Of a stretch of 64,000 nt of DNA, positions 1 to 14,000 are shown piece after piece. Under the pieces are notes generated by a model that made no database searches, was not told where the DNA came from, and saw only the letters and a list, made by a program, of their open reading frames with translations. The stretch is from Gyrodactylus bullatarudis (Eukaryota; Platyhelminthes; Monogenea; Gyrodactylidea; Gyrodactylidae), in assembly GCA_012064415.1 (NCBI GenBank), contig SSNU01000039.1, positions 446,119-510,118 of the forward strand, given 5' to 3'. Position 1 is the first letter of the stretch; each line of letters opens with the position of its first letter. A program made the position numbers and the translations under genes.

Positions 1-960
1 GAGTTACATAGCATACCTCTTTTCTTAAACTGACATTGGTTGGTCTGACATGAAAAGAGGATGGATCAATCCTAAGAAATATTTTCAAGAAGAAGACTGA
101 TAATGAGAAATATCTTCATTATGCCAGTTTCAGTCCTATCTCGCATAAAGTTGGCTTAGTGATTGGTCTAGGAAAAAGGATAAGAAGAATAGCAAGTCCG
201 GAGGAATGGCAGAATGAAATAGAGAATTCGAAGTTATGTTTAATGGAAAATGGTTATCCAAAGAAATTTGTAGACAAATTCATCAATATTTCAGAGAATA
301 GGGATGAAGATGTCAATACAGATGAAATGGAAAAAAGAAAAATTTTCATGAGACTCAACTTCAAAGGCGACGGTTTAGTAATGACATTAGAAGAAGACTT
401 AACAATCTCATCAATCAACATTACAATAATATACAATTGAAAATTGTATTTAAAACTCAGAGACTGTTTAGTTTGATTCATAAAGATTTACTCAAACCGG
501 AGGAGAAGACTCTACTAATCTATAAATTCCAATGTGACTGTGGTGCTTCTTACATAGGTAGAACAATTAGGAAGCTGTCTACAAGATCTAGTGATCATCT
601 GAACAAGGACACTGCAATAACTAGGCATATCAAACAGGAGAAACATGCTGCTTCAGTTTCGAACTTTTCTATTTTATACAAAAATCCATGTGATGACAGC
701 ATAGATGTATGGGTTAAAGAGAAATTCTTTATTAATCTATACAAACCCAATCTATGTGTTCAAAAAAACTATTCTTATAACCTTCAACTCCCATGGCCTA
801 TGTGAGCTTTTTCACTTTTCTCTCCACTGTTGCTATTTATTGGAGAGTTTTGGTGTTTTTTCAGCTTACATTTATTCTAATTTTCTTCAACTTTTACTAT
901 TTCTTTCATTATTTGTAAATTATTATCTTGAATGAATCTTTTAACTTTTATCATTTTTAA
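1..960 (+). mobile_element. Penelope-like element, 3' part (RT C-terminus and GIY-YIG endonuclease), copy 1
   Basis: Two overlapping reading frames (159-440 and 437-805) together give the end of a Penelope-type reverse transcriptase, with the linker motif ENGYP followed by KFVDKFIN, and then a GIY-YIG nuclease core (CDCGASYIGRTIRKL followed by a downstream H...H region). The two frames are offset, so this copy carries a frameshift near 400-440 and is dead. The coding part is followed by a conserved 3' tail (about 800-960) that is shared with copies at 15.3-16.3 kb, 20.4-20.7 kb and 35.3-35.5 kb. The element enters the window from the left, so its 5' part is not seen. PLEs use the GIY-YIG nuclease to nick the target during retrotransposition. 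Confidence 0.85.
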
Positions 961-966
961 AGCAAT

Positions 967-1001
967 GCCACTGATGATGCTTTAAGAAATACGTATATGG
1001 T
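967..1001 (+). ncRNA. Hammerhead-like motif in PLE tail, copy 1
   Basis: CTGATGA (971-977) and GAAA (986-989) are spaced as in a minimal type I hammerhead. GCCA (967-970) can pair with TGGT (998-1001) as stem I, and ATACGTAT (989-996) is a self-complementary stem III that could act in a dimer. The 8 nt between the two core boxes do not form a convincing stem II, which is the weak point. Confidence 0.35.
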
Positions 1002-2028
1002 TTTAAATATATCTCTTTCTTACATATTTCCAAATTATGGATTTAAGTGGATACTCGGACGTTTTTGGAAAACAACGTGAATTACTCATTCATAATGACA
1101 CGATTTTGTTCAGTTGCATTTCTGATACCCTTGACCAGAACTAAGGGAAGAATCTATTGCTGCGCCTCGAACAGAAATATCTTTTCTCGGTACTTCTTCT
1201 GAATTAATGAAATTTTCATTCAATATTTCAAATTGTCCTGAAGTGTCTATTTTACTGTTTTATCTATTGAACTGTTATATTCTTATATTTGTCTCTAAGT
1301 TCAGAATTCATTCTATCTCGACCTGGTTGTAATAATTTTGAATGAGCAGTCTTGATAATATTAAAAACTTCATTCTGCTGTACGAATTTGAGTACTTTTT
1401 CGCTTTATCACTTTATCAACAATCAGCACATCATATCGCTTTAAGAGGTAATCACTTGATAATTTTTTTGTTTCAGTGTTTTGTAAAAACTTAATACGAC
1501 TTATAAGTATGAATATTTAATTTCGGAGATAAGAGAATTTCCAGTTGTTCGCTCCATGTAATCATGAGAATATTTTTTAGCTCTAACGTCGTCATCCTGA
1601 GACATCTTTGATAATTTAATGAAACAAATGAAATCAAAACTATAAAGAAAGTGTTGGCAAGTTTTAATTGGTCATTTTTGAAGGGTTTTTAGGCCATAAA
1701 GTATTTCATGTATTTTTATAGGAAAAATACTCTAAAGGCCTGATTACAAAAATCCTGGTGAAATAAGATTGAAATCAAACATAAAATCAGTATTGTACTG
1801 ATTTCGTACTGGCTCAAAACTTATACTAGTTTATTTATAATCATACTGATTCAAAGCTTATACTGTAACATATAGATAGGTAATTTGTAATTCTTTGTAA
1901 TTATGATTCCTAACCAAAGCAATCCGAGGGAAGCTAATTTTTTTAAAAATTGAAACATACGAAAAGTCGCTAGATTGATAACTCTGCTAATGTCAATTTA
2001 TTTCCAAATCTAACTATTGTGTTTTTAG
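1002..2028. other. Region upstream of the SCYL2-like gene
   Basis: No coding feature is visible here. The acceptor TTTTTAG just before 2029 implies that the first coding exon is preceded by an intron and an upstream 5' UTR exon, which I cannot place. Confidence 0.4.
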
Positions 2029-2034
2029 AAGATT

Positions 2035-5000
2035 ATGGAAGCATTCAAGATAAATCGGTTTTCATTCAAACGCCATGAAAACGTCAAAGTCCTACCCTCG
2101 AATAAACCTGATCAATTCGAGTCGAAATTCTCCAGCCTTCTCAACACTAATCATAGACTCAAGCAAGAGCAGACACCACTTAGGCAAAACAATCATTTTT
2201 TCCTCGAAAATTCCCTTCTGACTGCAAATTCGTTTTGTAAGGGGAAAATTCCTATTTCCGATGTTGGAACATATGGCCTAAACAATTTGTATACAATCTA
2301 TTCGGCAGTTACTAGGGAAAATTTGAAAGTGAGTCAAGAGAAAATATCTCAATTATGATTTAAGATTCTGATACTCAGTTGTAATAGATTTTTTAGAGTA
2401 ATATTTGTAGATTCAAGAAGGAGAATTTACAATATATATGACTAAAAAGACAATTTGTCTGTAAAATTTTCTCCGGTGAGGCGGACTCGAACTACCCACC
2501 TCTACAGTCCTCTGCTTTAACAACTGAGCTATCACCGGTGATGCATTGCAATCTAAAAATAAATCTTAAATTCTTGAATAGTCTTTCTTAAAATTCATTC
2601 TTCTTCAAAGATTGTAAGATAATAATCAATACAGGAAATTATAATCACTTCTTATTTCTTCTCTATGACATTGAAAATGTCTTTTCTAAAACTAAAATGT
2701 AGTGAAAAATTCATTGATCTATTGCCACGTCATTGATGAATGAATGAATGCTCGTAAAAAAATTAATAAGTGTTCAACCAATCAGAGTTTCTCACATCTC
2801 ATAAATTCTGTCCATCACTGTATTGATTGATATAAATAGATTGAAATTATTTCCCCTTTTCCCCCGTATTACACATACTCACTACTCAACATGACAAGTT
2901 AAACTACTTAAATACATATTTACTCCATAATATGGATCCATTCAATTGCTAAGCAAATAATTGGTTTGTGAGTGTATTAATTTATTGTCAGTCTAATCTT
3001 GTTAGTTCATGATATTTAAGGGAGGTGTAATCGATGTGTTGGTTTTAAACATTCTATTTATTTATATACTGGAAATTTCACTCTACAACTGAAACGGTTC
3101 AACTTATCGACTTTAATTGTGTCATTCTTATTGGTCCATTTTTGATTGGCCAATCAGATTACAATTATCATTCAACCAATCACGAATTCTTTACTTTTTA
3201 TAAGGATTGCAGTCTTGTTGTGATACACTTGTATCAAATAGATAAATTTGTCAAATCAAAACGACGCGAAGCCTCTCTCAGCCTATTACGTAATGAACCC
3301 ATTCAGCTGGAGAGGATCAAACATTCTCGATTCCTGCAGATCTTCAAGTCCTATGAAGAATCCCAGTAAGTCGAATCGCTGCTCAACTCAGTTCTGTTAT
3401 TTATTTCATTCCTTTTATTGCAGAGATTTTATTTCATTCCCAATTGAGACAACTCTCGGAAGTCTACGCACGTTGATATTTCCTGTGAGTTGGAAATCAT
3501 TTACACCCCAGAAAAAATAAATAAAAATAGTTCTACGTCTCTTGAACAAAAAAGTTTGAGCTATCGATTGAACTTATCAATCTTTAAAGCGTTAGTTTCC
3601 AGAAAAGCGTTTTAAACAACAAATTGCCTATGGAATGGGTTGTGAACGAAATACAGCCATTCTCGAGGAATTTGGGAATTCATGATTTTTACCAAAATAT
3701 CATTTTTTCATCAGGGTATCGAAATTTTTGATAGATTTTTTTTGGCACAATTTTTAAATTTTTTTGATCTTTGAGTTGAAAGATTTTTGTTGATTTCAAG
3801 GTCTGGGAGAAATCAAACGTTCCAGGATCATCATTAGACAAAGAAAATAATTACTCTTATTCATTTTTCGATAAAACCCGTAATTTACGTGCGAAAGTCT
3901 ACTTCCTATTTTACTACTTAGAAATTGATAAACTAGGTTGATCCAAGATCATTTCAAAAAAATGAATGAGAGTAAATATTTTCCTTGTTTAATGATGATC
4001 CTGAAAAATAACGTTTGATTTCTCCCAGACCTTGAAATCAACAAAAATTTTCAACTCAAAGTTTAAAATAATCTCGAATTTTAAAATGTCGAGAATAGCT
4101 GTATTTCCCGACGCTTAGATGAGTTGCTAAAGTGAGGGTTAATAAGAAATTTACAAAAAAAAGTTCTCAAGAAAAGTTCTACGTCTCTTTATTCAATTTT
4201 TAATTGAAGAAATATTTAAGTCAGTGATTTAAATGATTGGAAGCTTGAGCTATTCTCATTGGCTGATTCTGAATTAACAATTAATTAATGACGAGATAAT
4301 AGTACTTTGATAATATATATTTCTTTTCAGAATAAAACCGTGACGGAATTCGAGATTATTTCAGGAATTTATCAGGTACATTAATTGGATGATACACTGT
4401 GAATTGGATAGATAACACCTCGTAATTTTAATGACAAGTTATGTATTGAGAACTAACGAAGGGTTGGAGAGGATTTGTCAAAAGAGATTTTGTTTTCTCC
4501 AAATTATTTTATGATATTTCACTGTGTAGATTTCGGATTAGGGCATTTTTTCTTAGGTTGCTAAACGAAATTTGCTCCATTCAATTCTCTTGATTAGCAA
4601 ATCTGCAAAGTTCTTCTCTTATGAATAAAAACGAAAGAATTTATCTAAATAAGTTGAATGATACTTTAATTTCATTGGTTAAAAGGCAGTACTCGCGGAT
4701 CATTGGTCTGTGAAATTAGACCTGTCTCGAGGCGTTATCTATCCAATTGTACATAATAAATAATCATGTATTAAAAACAACTTTTTTCTCGTAGTTAACC
4801 GATGGTCTTCGATATTTGCATAGTTCCCTCCAGCTGATGCATTGTAACATTAGTCCAAATTCAATTCTACTCAATAGCAAAAGACAATGGAAAATTGCTG
4901 GCCTAAACTTTCTCGAACCAATCATTGACACTACTAAAGTGAGGGATAACTCAGAATCTTCATTTTTGTATTCATAAAGAATCAAATGAGGTTGTCACTA

Positions 5001-8000
5001 GTGTTCTGAACTCATTGAACCCATTCATGGAGAAAAAAATCAGACCAATAAAATTTATGAAATTCCTGATTGGTTTAAGAAGAGATTTTCCTCTCAGTAA
5101 CATGAAATAGTGTCTTTGGTTTTTAACCCTTTATGTCCCATTGTTCCACCAGTGGAACACAATAATTTATGAGTGATATTTTTTATCCCTCATTAGAAGG
5201 AAATTTGTTAAGCTACAAAAGTATGTATAATTCATAACGATAGCTTTTCACAAATGCACACCATAGTTACTTGAAGAGGGTGTATTTTTGAAAATTTAGT
5301 CAAATTTCTAAAAAATATTTAGAACATTTTGTTGATAACCTATTTCCAAAGGCCTTAGGATAAAATAGAATAACTCTCTATCGTAAAACAATAGCTGTAG
5401 ATTTCACATATGCAATCGTCTGCTTGATGTCTCGTATATTTTAAAAGATAACTAGTTTTAAAGCCAAAAAATGCCCATTGACAACCTCTTGCAAACTTTT
5501 TAATTTCTTTGATGAAAATTTGGGACATGAAGGGTTATTTTTTTTGAAAAGGAGTACCATAATAGGGGTACAATTGATTTTGATGAAATTATCTATTCTC
5601 CAAGTCTGTGCCGAACTTTACTGGGTTTGATGAAAACAAGACCAACTCTATACAACCAGATCTGGATTACATTGCACCAGAAGCCCAATTACAAAAGTCA
5701 ATGTCTCAATTGGCCGATATGTACTCCCTCGGCATGGTAATTTGCGGAATTTACAACGATGGCAAGTCGCTAATTGATGCCAAGAATGATATTCACACAT
5801 ATGTTCGTAATCTAACCGAGGTTCCGAGTAGATTTAACAAGATTGCCGAATTACTGCCGAAGAATCTTCGTGATGCCATACGAAAGATGATCTCAGAGGA
5901 TATCCGTCTTAGGCCAACGTCTCAGTTATTTTCATTGGTAAGATTAATTTTTTTCTAAGTTAGCATTCCACACTGATTAATTTGTCTGTTTACTTTTAAA
6001 CAAACAAGGCTTAATCAAATTTTTATTTTTTTGATCATTTTCCCTACTCGAGTCTAGAATCGATGAAATTTGGTTGATTCATAAAAATGAGGAGTTTGGC
6101 GCTACTTCAAGATTTTAAATGTGCAATTATTTCTTTAAGAAAATTTGATTTTTTTCTTTATATCGTGAGAGTGCGTCTCATGATCTAAAGATTCCAAAAA
6201 ATCTTTATCAAATTCGATTTTCTGATGAAATAATGCAAGGGGACAAAATTAAGATGAAAATTACTCTAAATGTAGTAAATTCAATTATCTCAATTAGTAT
6301 TCTGATTGGTAACCTATTGGATAGATGAGTTTAGTGTGGTTTTGTGTGAAGATTGGTCTAAATTCATTAAACACATGGAAGTGCTTACAAATGAATCCGC
6401 AATTCCAGAGAGAGTTTACCTCGAAGAAGAATGATTGTTGATATCAATGATTAATATCAAAAAATGCCACAAGTTGTACAAAGCGTAATTGATCACATCG
6501 AACGTTGAACAATGGAGAAAACATTGACTACCTAAGAGGACAAGACGGTATTCCTGTTGTTGAATATTGTATGAGGAAACTCTAGGCGATTGCAGAGGAA
6601 GCCAAATAAACTCTAGGTAAAATAATACAATTCACAAACCATATGAAATATTATTATCCTAAATTATTGCGAAAAGAAGATAAAATTTTTTTTTTCATAT
6701 CGTTTTTCACAACTTCCCTATTGAAATTCATATCTTCCTTCAATAATGAGTCATTATTATTAATGACATTTTAAAATACTATTACTTAATGAATTTCACG
6801 AATTCCTTATTGAATTTCATATCTTCCTTGACGAACTGCAAAAGGTATAGAATTATTTCGTTCTAGGTGCTTGGGTTCGTCTTATTCCAAATCAAAAAAA
6901 TGGTCAGAGATTCATGTTTAAAATTAAATCACACCTTAAAGTGTTCAACTATTTTTTCTTTAACTTAGCTCCAAATCTTCAATGACCCGATATTCCTGTC
7001 CTTTGAGAAGCTCATGACCCTTGATAATGAAACCATGAGTGGAAGAAAGGAATTCTTCAACCAGTTTGCTACACAAATCAAGGAATATAATTCTGTGAGT
7101 TCATTCGTGTCATCGATTTAATTCTAATGTTTCTAAGATGAGAATTTACTTTTTTTACAAAAAACTCCACATTTTTCTTGGGTAAGTCAGGAAAAAATTT
7201 CATTTTTCAAATTCCATCATAAAATGAGCCAATAAGTTGTGGAAATTTAGATAAAATCCTAAAAAATTTTCAATTTAACCAAAAATAAGCCGATTTTTTG
7301 AATTTCGAAATTTTCAACTTTTGAGCTCAAAATTTTGGTCGATTTCAAAGATTTGAAGCAATCAAATGCAGATATGCAAAATCAGCAAAGAATTCATATT
7401 CGGCTGTCGAAATTCGTCATTATTGTGGGAAATCGAAAATTTTGAATTTACTGATGATCACGAATTAAAAAATATTTTTCAGAAAAGGTAGATTCCTTTC
7501 TACCTCCACGGCCCGAATTCTATGTCTAATCCTGATCTCGAATATCAGCACAAAATTACTTGAAAGTTGAAGAGTGGAAATTCGGTGCATTTTCGAAATT
7601 CAAAAAACAGCCTTAGTCAATTGGTCAGATTGGATTTTTTTTATTTCCACAACTTGTTGGCGTAATTTATCATAGAAATCGAAAAATGAATTTTTTTCCT
7701 GACTTTTCGAAGAAAAATATTGAGTTTCTTGTAAGAAAAGCAAATTCTTATCTTCATGACAACTAGGTTTAGGTAGTTAGTTTGAAAATGCGCCATCATC
7801 AACTATGGACCTCAAAAATAGCGAACAAAGTAAAAACTAACTTTTTCTTTAGAGCCTTGTCTTCGGCCGGATCTTGCCGGAATTAAAGTTTTGGTGTTTC
7901 TACAGTTCAGAGTTAACTCCGTTCGTAATGCCTTCAATAGTGACTTTGATTCGTCTCTCCGATGATCAAGATTACACAAAATATCTCGAAGAAACATTCC

Positions 8001-11000
8001 ATAAGCTCCTTGACCTCTATGAGGACCCCAGAGTTGGTTCAGTCCTGTTAGATTTACTAGAATTCTACATTGACCGTTTATCAGTGGATCAGATCAAGTC
8101 TCACATTATCGAGACACTCATCATCAACTTGAAATCAGACATTGCAAGATCGACAGATGTTGTTGAGAAGGCGGCCAAGATTATACCGGTTCATATACCC
8201 CAAGATATTCACTTTTACATTTACCAAAGACTCAAGGAGATTATTCTGTTGCCAACAGTTCAGAATAAATCGAAATACTTGGCTCTGAGATGTCTTGACA
8301 TTTTGATCGACTACATTGATAGTGATCTCATCATTAATGATATTCTACCCTTTCTATCATCGATTAGTGATCCGGATTCAGAGATGCTTCTTGATATTCT
8401 CAGTAAGTTCCCTTCTTCTCCGGGAATATTTCTTATAATCAATGTATTACACTTTTTTAAATTGATTTATTCCACCTATGATTTCAGTGCTCAATACATT
8501 TTGCTTGTATGAAATAATACACCGGAATCGAAGAAAATAAACATTAAATTATTAAATACCTTGAAAATTGTGAGAAAAATCTATCTGGTTTGGGAGTTCT
8601 GTTCTACAGTTATAGAATATATATCATGTGTTGACTTAACATGCCTTTTTCAGATGAATTTCGTATAATTCAGTTTTCACTATCATTAATTTCAAATTTC
8701 AAATCATTGATAGATTCATTAATCAAATAAAAATATTTTTCGTAACATATATTTTCGAAAAATATTTGTTTTGTTTTCTGGTTCAATTTCGTAGACTGAA
8801 GATTTCTATTTCCTTAATGTTCAAATGGTTATCATAAAACCAAATAATAAATTTCGTAAGGTCTAAAGCTCACAACACAGTTATGCACAGGGGAAATAGA
8901 TGTTACTACCTTAAAAGCTGGTTCAATCATTTCTTCACATTGAATCAAGTATAATATAGTTTAACTAACCATAAAACTTTAATTTGAACAGATTGTGCTA
9001 TAAGTAATGGGACTGATTACAAAAACTGATTTTATTGAAAAATACTTGAGAAAGATCAATTGGATATCAGTGAAAATAGGTTTCTGATTAATAAAGACAT
9101 GTCTCCTAAAGAATTTTTAGTTTTCTAATCCCATATTCAAAGAATTCATCAAATTTAGAGTTGAGAAAGGGGATTTAATCCATTTTCCACCATATCTTTT
9201 GATTTGGAAATTTTGACCTTGAGAAAAGGTTCTAGAGATTTGAATTGGGGATTATCAGACGGCGCAAGATGAAGATGATGTATTAGGGAAATGACCTATG
9301 AAATCAAAGTGCTCCTCCTGAAAAAAAGTTTTAATCTCTTTTCCGAAATGGGGTTTCTTGCTGTCCTGAAGAGAAATGAGTCTTTAGAATTTCGGATATT
9401 TTTATCCAAGACGAAATGAAACCTAAATGCTCTAGAACGCTTAATTGAATCTTTTAAATAGGATTTATGCATTTGAAAGTTCTCTGATGACCCAGTTCCC
9501 AAGTAATACGCCTATCTGGCAATCTGCCGAAAACCTTTTTAATCAAAATACTCTAAAATATTGATGCTTTTCAATTCTAGAAATATCTAATAAGTTCAAA
9601 AAAATAGAGTGATTAATTATCTTTCTAAATTTGTTCGAATTGATATTAGTTTTGAAGGATAAAATTTTTGTTCAAGTTGGAGTCCCATTACTTATCACAG
9701 AACCTACAGTTTATTTCTTACAGTTATCATAGAGTTTAGGCTTTTGTGTGAATCTTTCTTCATTATGAATATTTTTTTCCCTATTTAGTGATTTATCGTC
9801 ATCTGCTACTCGATAGAAAGTTTACAATTCCATATAGCTTGATAGCGACCAAGTTATTTCCCCCGTTAATTCCTTACTTGGCTGATAAAAATATAAGAGA
9901 CCTAGAAGTGAGTTTGATTCTAACTAATTTTTCCATAGATAGATAATAATTATCTCTTCACTTTCAGTATAAACTCTTGATTGATTCATGTCGATGTTTC
10001 CTTGACGCCATAGACCGTGGTAAAATGAAAGAACTCACAGCAGAAATGAATAGTCAGTCCGGTAGCTGTTCCAGTATCAAGTATGTTTTTTGGTCATATA
10101 TATATGTATATGGGACAGGTAACTTTCTAAAAAGAACCATCCTCGAAGAATTCGAAAATGTGATCACTTTTCAGAGTCATTTTTTGGAACAATATAAGTT
10201 GCCTTTTGAGAGCAATTTCGGGTGAAAGAGAAAATGACTCTTTAAATAGAAAAGATTTAAAATGATGTCTGGCAGTATCGATTGAATTTTTTTTTTAATT
10301 TGCGCACGAAATTAGAATGAAGAAAAAGGTTGACAGTTTTTCTTCCTTTCTCCTATCAACAGTAGATATTTTTGGGAGTTCTTCACTAATTAGAAGAACA
10401 AAAGAAGTGATAAAAATAAATAAACTTCTTCCATCCTCCCCCCTCATAGAGCAGACGATTTCGTTTTTCTATCGATTTGAAGAAAAAAGTTGACTTAATG
10501 AGACTGGAAAATTATACAAAATCGAGACATTCATATATCCCTTTTCCCCCGAGTGTGTCTCAATCATTATGAGAATCAATGGAAATAGTGATGTGGATAG
10601 AGCATCAGATGTAATTGGAAACTAAAGCTATCCTCGAGGAATTTGGGAATTCGTGATTTTTACAGAAAACTCATTTTTTCATCTAGGTAACGAAATTTTT
10701 GAAAGATTTTTGGTAACTGATTCAAAATTTACACTTTTACTGATTTTTAGAAAAATATTTGGAAAAAAAGTTTGGCCTTAGAAAATTTTAGAGACATTTT
10801 TAAATTCGAGATGGCGCGATTTTTAAATCTTTTTAAACTTTGAGTTGAAAATTTCTGTTGATTTCATGCTCTGAAAGGAATCAAACCGTATTTTTCAGGA
10901 TCATCATTAAACAAGGATAAATAATTACTCTCATTCATTTTTTTGAAAAAACCCGTCATTTTGAAATGATTTCGGATCACCCTAGTTTATCAGTAAAGTT

Positions 11001-14000
11001 TAAGAGTAAATATTTTCCTTGTTTAATGATGATCCTGAAAAATAACGTTTGATTCCTCTCAGACCTTGACATCAACAGAAATTTTCAACTCAAAGTCCAA
11101 AAATTTTAAAATTGCGCGACTTGAATTTTAGAATGTCTCTAAAATTTTCCAAAAAAAACTTTTTTCCAAATTTTTTTTTCTCAATTCAGTAAAAGTGTAC
11201 ATTTTGAATCAGTTACGAAAAAATTTTTCAAAAATTCGATACCTAGATGACAAAATGAGATTTTTGTAATATCATGAATTCCCAAATTCATCGAGAATAG
11301 CTGTAAATGCTATGTGAGTCTCTTTCGTACCGGTCTCGGTGGGATCCATAAGTATCCTGTAACATCAATGAATTCTAGTTCAATTAGCGATTACAATTAT
11401 TAAAAAAATAATCATAATTTTTTTTCAATGTTTTTTCAGACATGATACCTATTAGTGTTCTTTATGCATAAATCAATCATACATCAACGTCTCAAAGCAA
11501 CAGGTTCCAAGACTATTTCAAGGTTTTTTTTCACTTTTTGAACTTTTAGCTGAAAATTGTTATTTAACAAAAACCATTAGTGGCTGTCTTGGAAATAATC
11601 TGAATTCCAGATCTAACTTTTGAGGGTATTGACTAAAAAACTCCGACTCCAGAGTTTAAAGAGTAATGTTCAAGGCTTTTCCTTCCAAATATTCATAAGG
11701 GTTTTAGGATTTTGGAAAACTGGGATATTTAAATCATATTTTCGAAAATTGCATTTTTATCACACTGTTTTAAATCAGATATTGTTTTCAGAGAATGTTC
11801 CTTTCTAGAAGTTGATATGAATACGAAGAAAAAAACTAAAAAATCAAGTTTTCCCTCTTTCATAGGTTGTTTAATAGAGGGCTTAACTCTTTCCTTCTGT
11901 TAGTGCGATGAAATGAAAAGGGGAAAACACATTGTTTTCAAATGAAAGGGAATTAATCATATATCAGAACCATGAAATAATTCACTCAGAAATAAAATAT
12001 TTTTGAATTGAGTAATTACAGGTTGATTGAATCAAGAATTACAAATCTAAGATTTATTCCTTTTGAGAAGGTTTGAGGAAATTTTAGATAGGATTAAAAT
12101 GAAAAATCTTGTATTCAAGCTCCCAGCTATACTCCAATACAAATTCGAGTCGTGTCCTACCCCTTATTGCGATGCAGAAGCCAACGATAGATCATGAAAG
12201 CATCAATCGTTTAACAGACTATCAATATGGTCTTCGAAGCGGATCCAACTCCGATACCAGTGCTCAGGGTGTTTTCGACATATCCCGGCCAAGATCAAAT
12301 TCCAGTGGTTAGTTGCACCTTCTTTTTAATTCATTAAACACCTAATTACTTGTAAGTAATTACACATAATTTAATATGTTTTCTTTACAGAATATTATCG
12401 TAGAATGAGCGGAGAAGACACCTTTGCCATGAAAGGTTCATGTAAGAATATTCTCATGGCAAACAGGAAGAGGGCCTCGTCCCATTGCTCGGAATCCTTT
12501 CTTCCCAACACTGGATTACGATCAGGAAATAGTTAGTTTTAAATTTAAATGTGATTGAACCAATGAAAATTGATAAGAGTGCTGGCTTAGAAAAAAAAGC
12601 TTAATAACTTTCAACCAACTAATCTCACGCTTATAAAAAGGTAACCATTCGAGTTAATTTTACATCAAGATATTCTTCAGTATTTTTTAAACCCAAATGT
12701 CCAATGGTGAGAAAAAAATAAGAAAAAAATACGTATTTTTCGAAAGATTTTTCAATTTTTTCTGAATTTATGCTCTTTCTAATGGGGATATAACCAGATT
12801 CTTATGTTGTCATACCGAAGATATCAATCAGGTTCATTAAGCTACTGAGAACTATCCTTTTTTGGCCATTTAAGAAAAGTTTTTATCAGATCAAGATCTT
12901 ATAAAATCATTTTTCAAATCACCACCCATGTTATCTTTCATAACTACTGGGACAGCTATTTCTTGAAGTGTCTCAATTGTAAGTCTTTATTTACTCCAGA
13001 AGATGATAGAATTTCATAAGGTTCATCCGAAGAATTAAAAAAATAGTTCAAGCTAAGCCGGGCATTATTTTGTGATAGTTCAAAAGTTAATGATGCCTCA
13101 AGAGTACGTCTTTTCTAACAATATTATAGTCTTATTACTTTTAACGGCTAATCTATAGAAAATTTGCCCCTCTTGTTTTGCAGTATGTTTTTCTGAATGA
13201 CAAAGAGACTAAGGGCTTTCTAACATCGATGAAATGAAAACGAATCCCTTGCGGTGAGTTTTCATGTCATCGATAATAAAAAGACCAACACGATTCAAAG
13301 TAAACTTTGAGAGAAATATGAGGGGGCAACTGTTCTCTAATCTAACCCTTTTAACCAAGAAGTTCTTCAGGGCTAATAATAATTATTATTAGTTATTAGT
13401 TGTGAAAACTTTTTGAAAAATTAGTGTGAAATAATAATTCTTCAGTTGCATTTCCATAAATTTCAAGCAATTCGAAAAAAACCCAAACTATATTTTTTTA
13501 TTCTAGTTTCAGCCAACCAAATGAAAATGCCGATAAGTTCATCTTCCGGTAGGATCGGCCAATTTATCAAAAGCCCTATATCTTCCTCAATCAGGAATAT
13601 CAGCTCTGGTAGCAACCCAATATTTCCAATAAAAAGTTTTATATCGAATGATTCAAACATGTCCAGTCTGAGTCCACGAGGCAGTGTCTCCTCAGCTAGG
13701 AATCGTTCCCCATCAACAACCAGTCTCATCAATCAGGCAATTGAACGTCGAAGATACAGCGGCAATAATACTAGATATTCCAATTTTCAGCCCAGCAATT
13801 GTGGGACACCACAACGTCTTAGCTTGACAAACACAATATTGGATCCTAGACGACATAGCTATGGGTCATCAGCTCCATCCTCTGTCCATAACCTCATCAC
13901 TAGTAATGTCTGCGAAGGACCATTCATAAGTCCACAGAATTCAAGGTTCCAATCACGAAGGACTTCATCCCAGAGTATTGCTTCTCGTTTCAATTCGGTG

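Noticed and set aside
2831..2900. TATAAATAG followed by a pyrimidine-rich leader and ATGACAAGTTAA
   Set aside because: The frame stops after three codons and there is no donor. It lies inside intron 1 of the SCYL2-like gene with no other support.
13463..13732. An 89-codon minus-strand frame
   Set aside because: It is antisense to the Ser-rich exon of the SCYL2-like gene, which has clean splice sites and correct phase.
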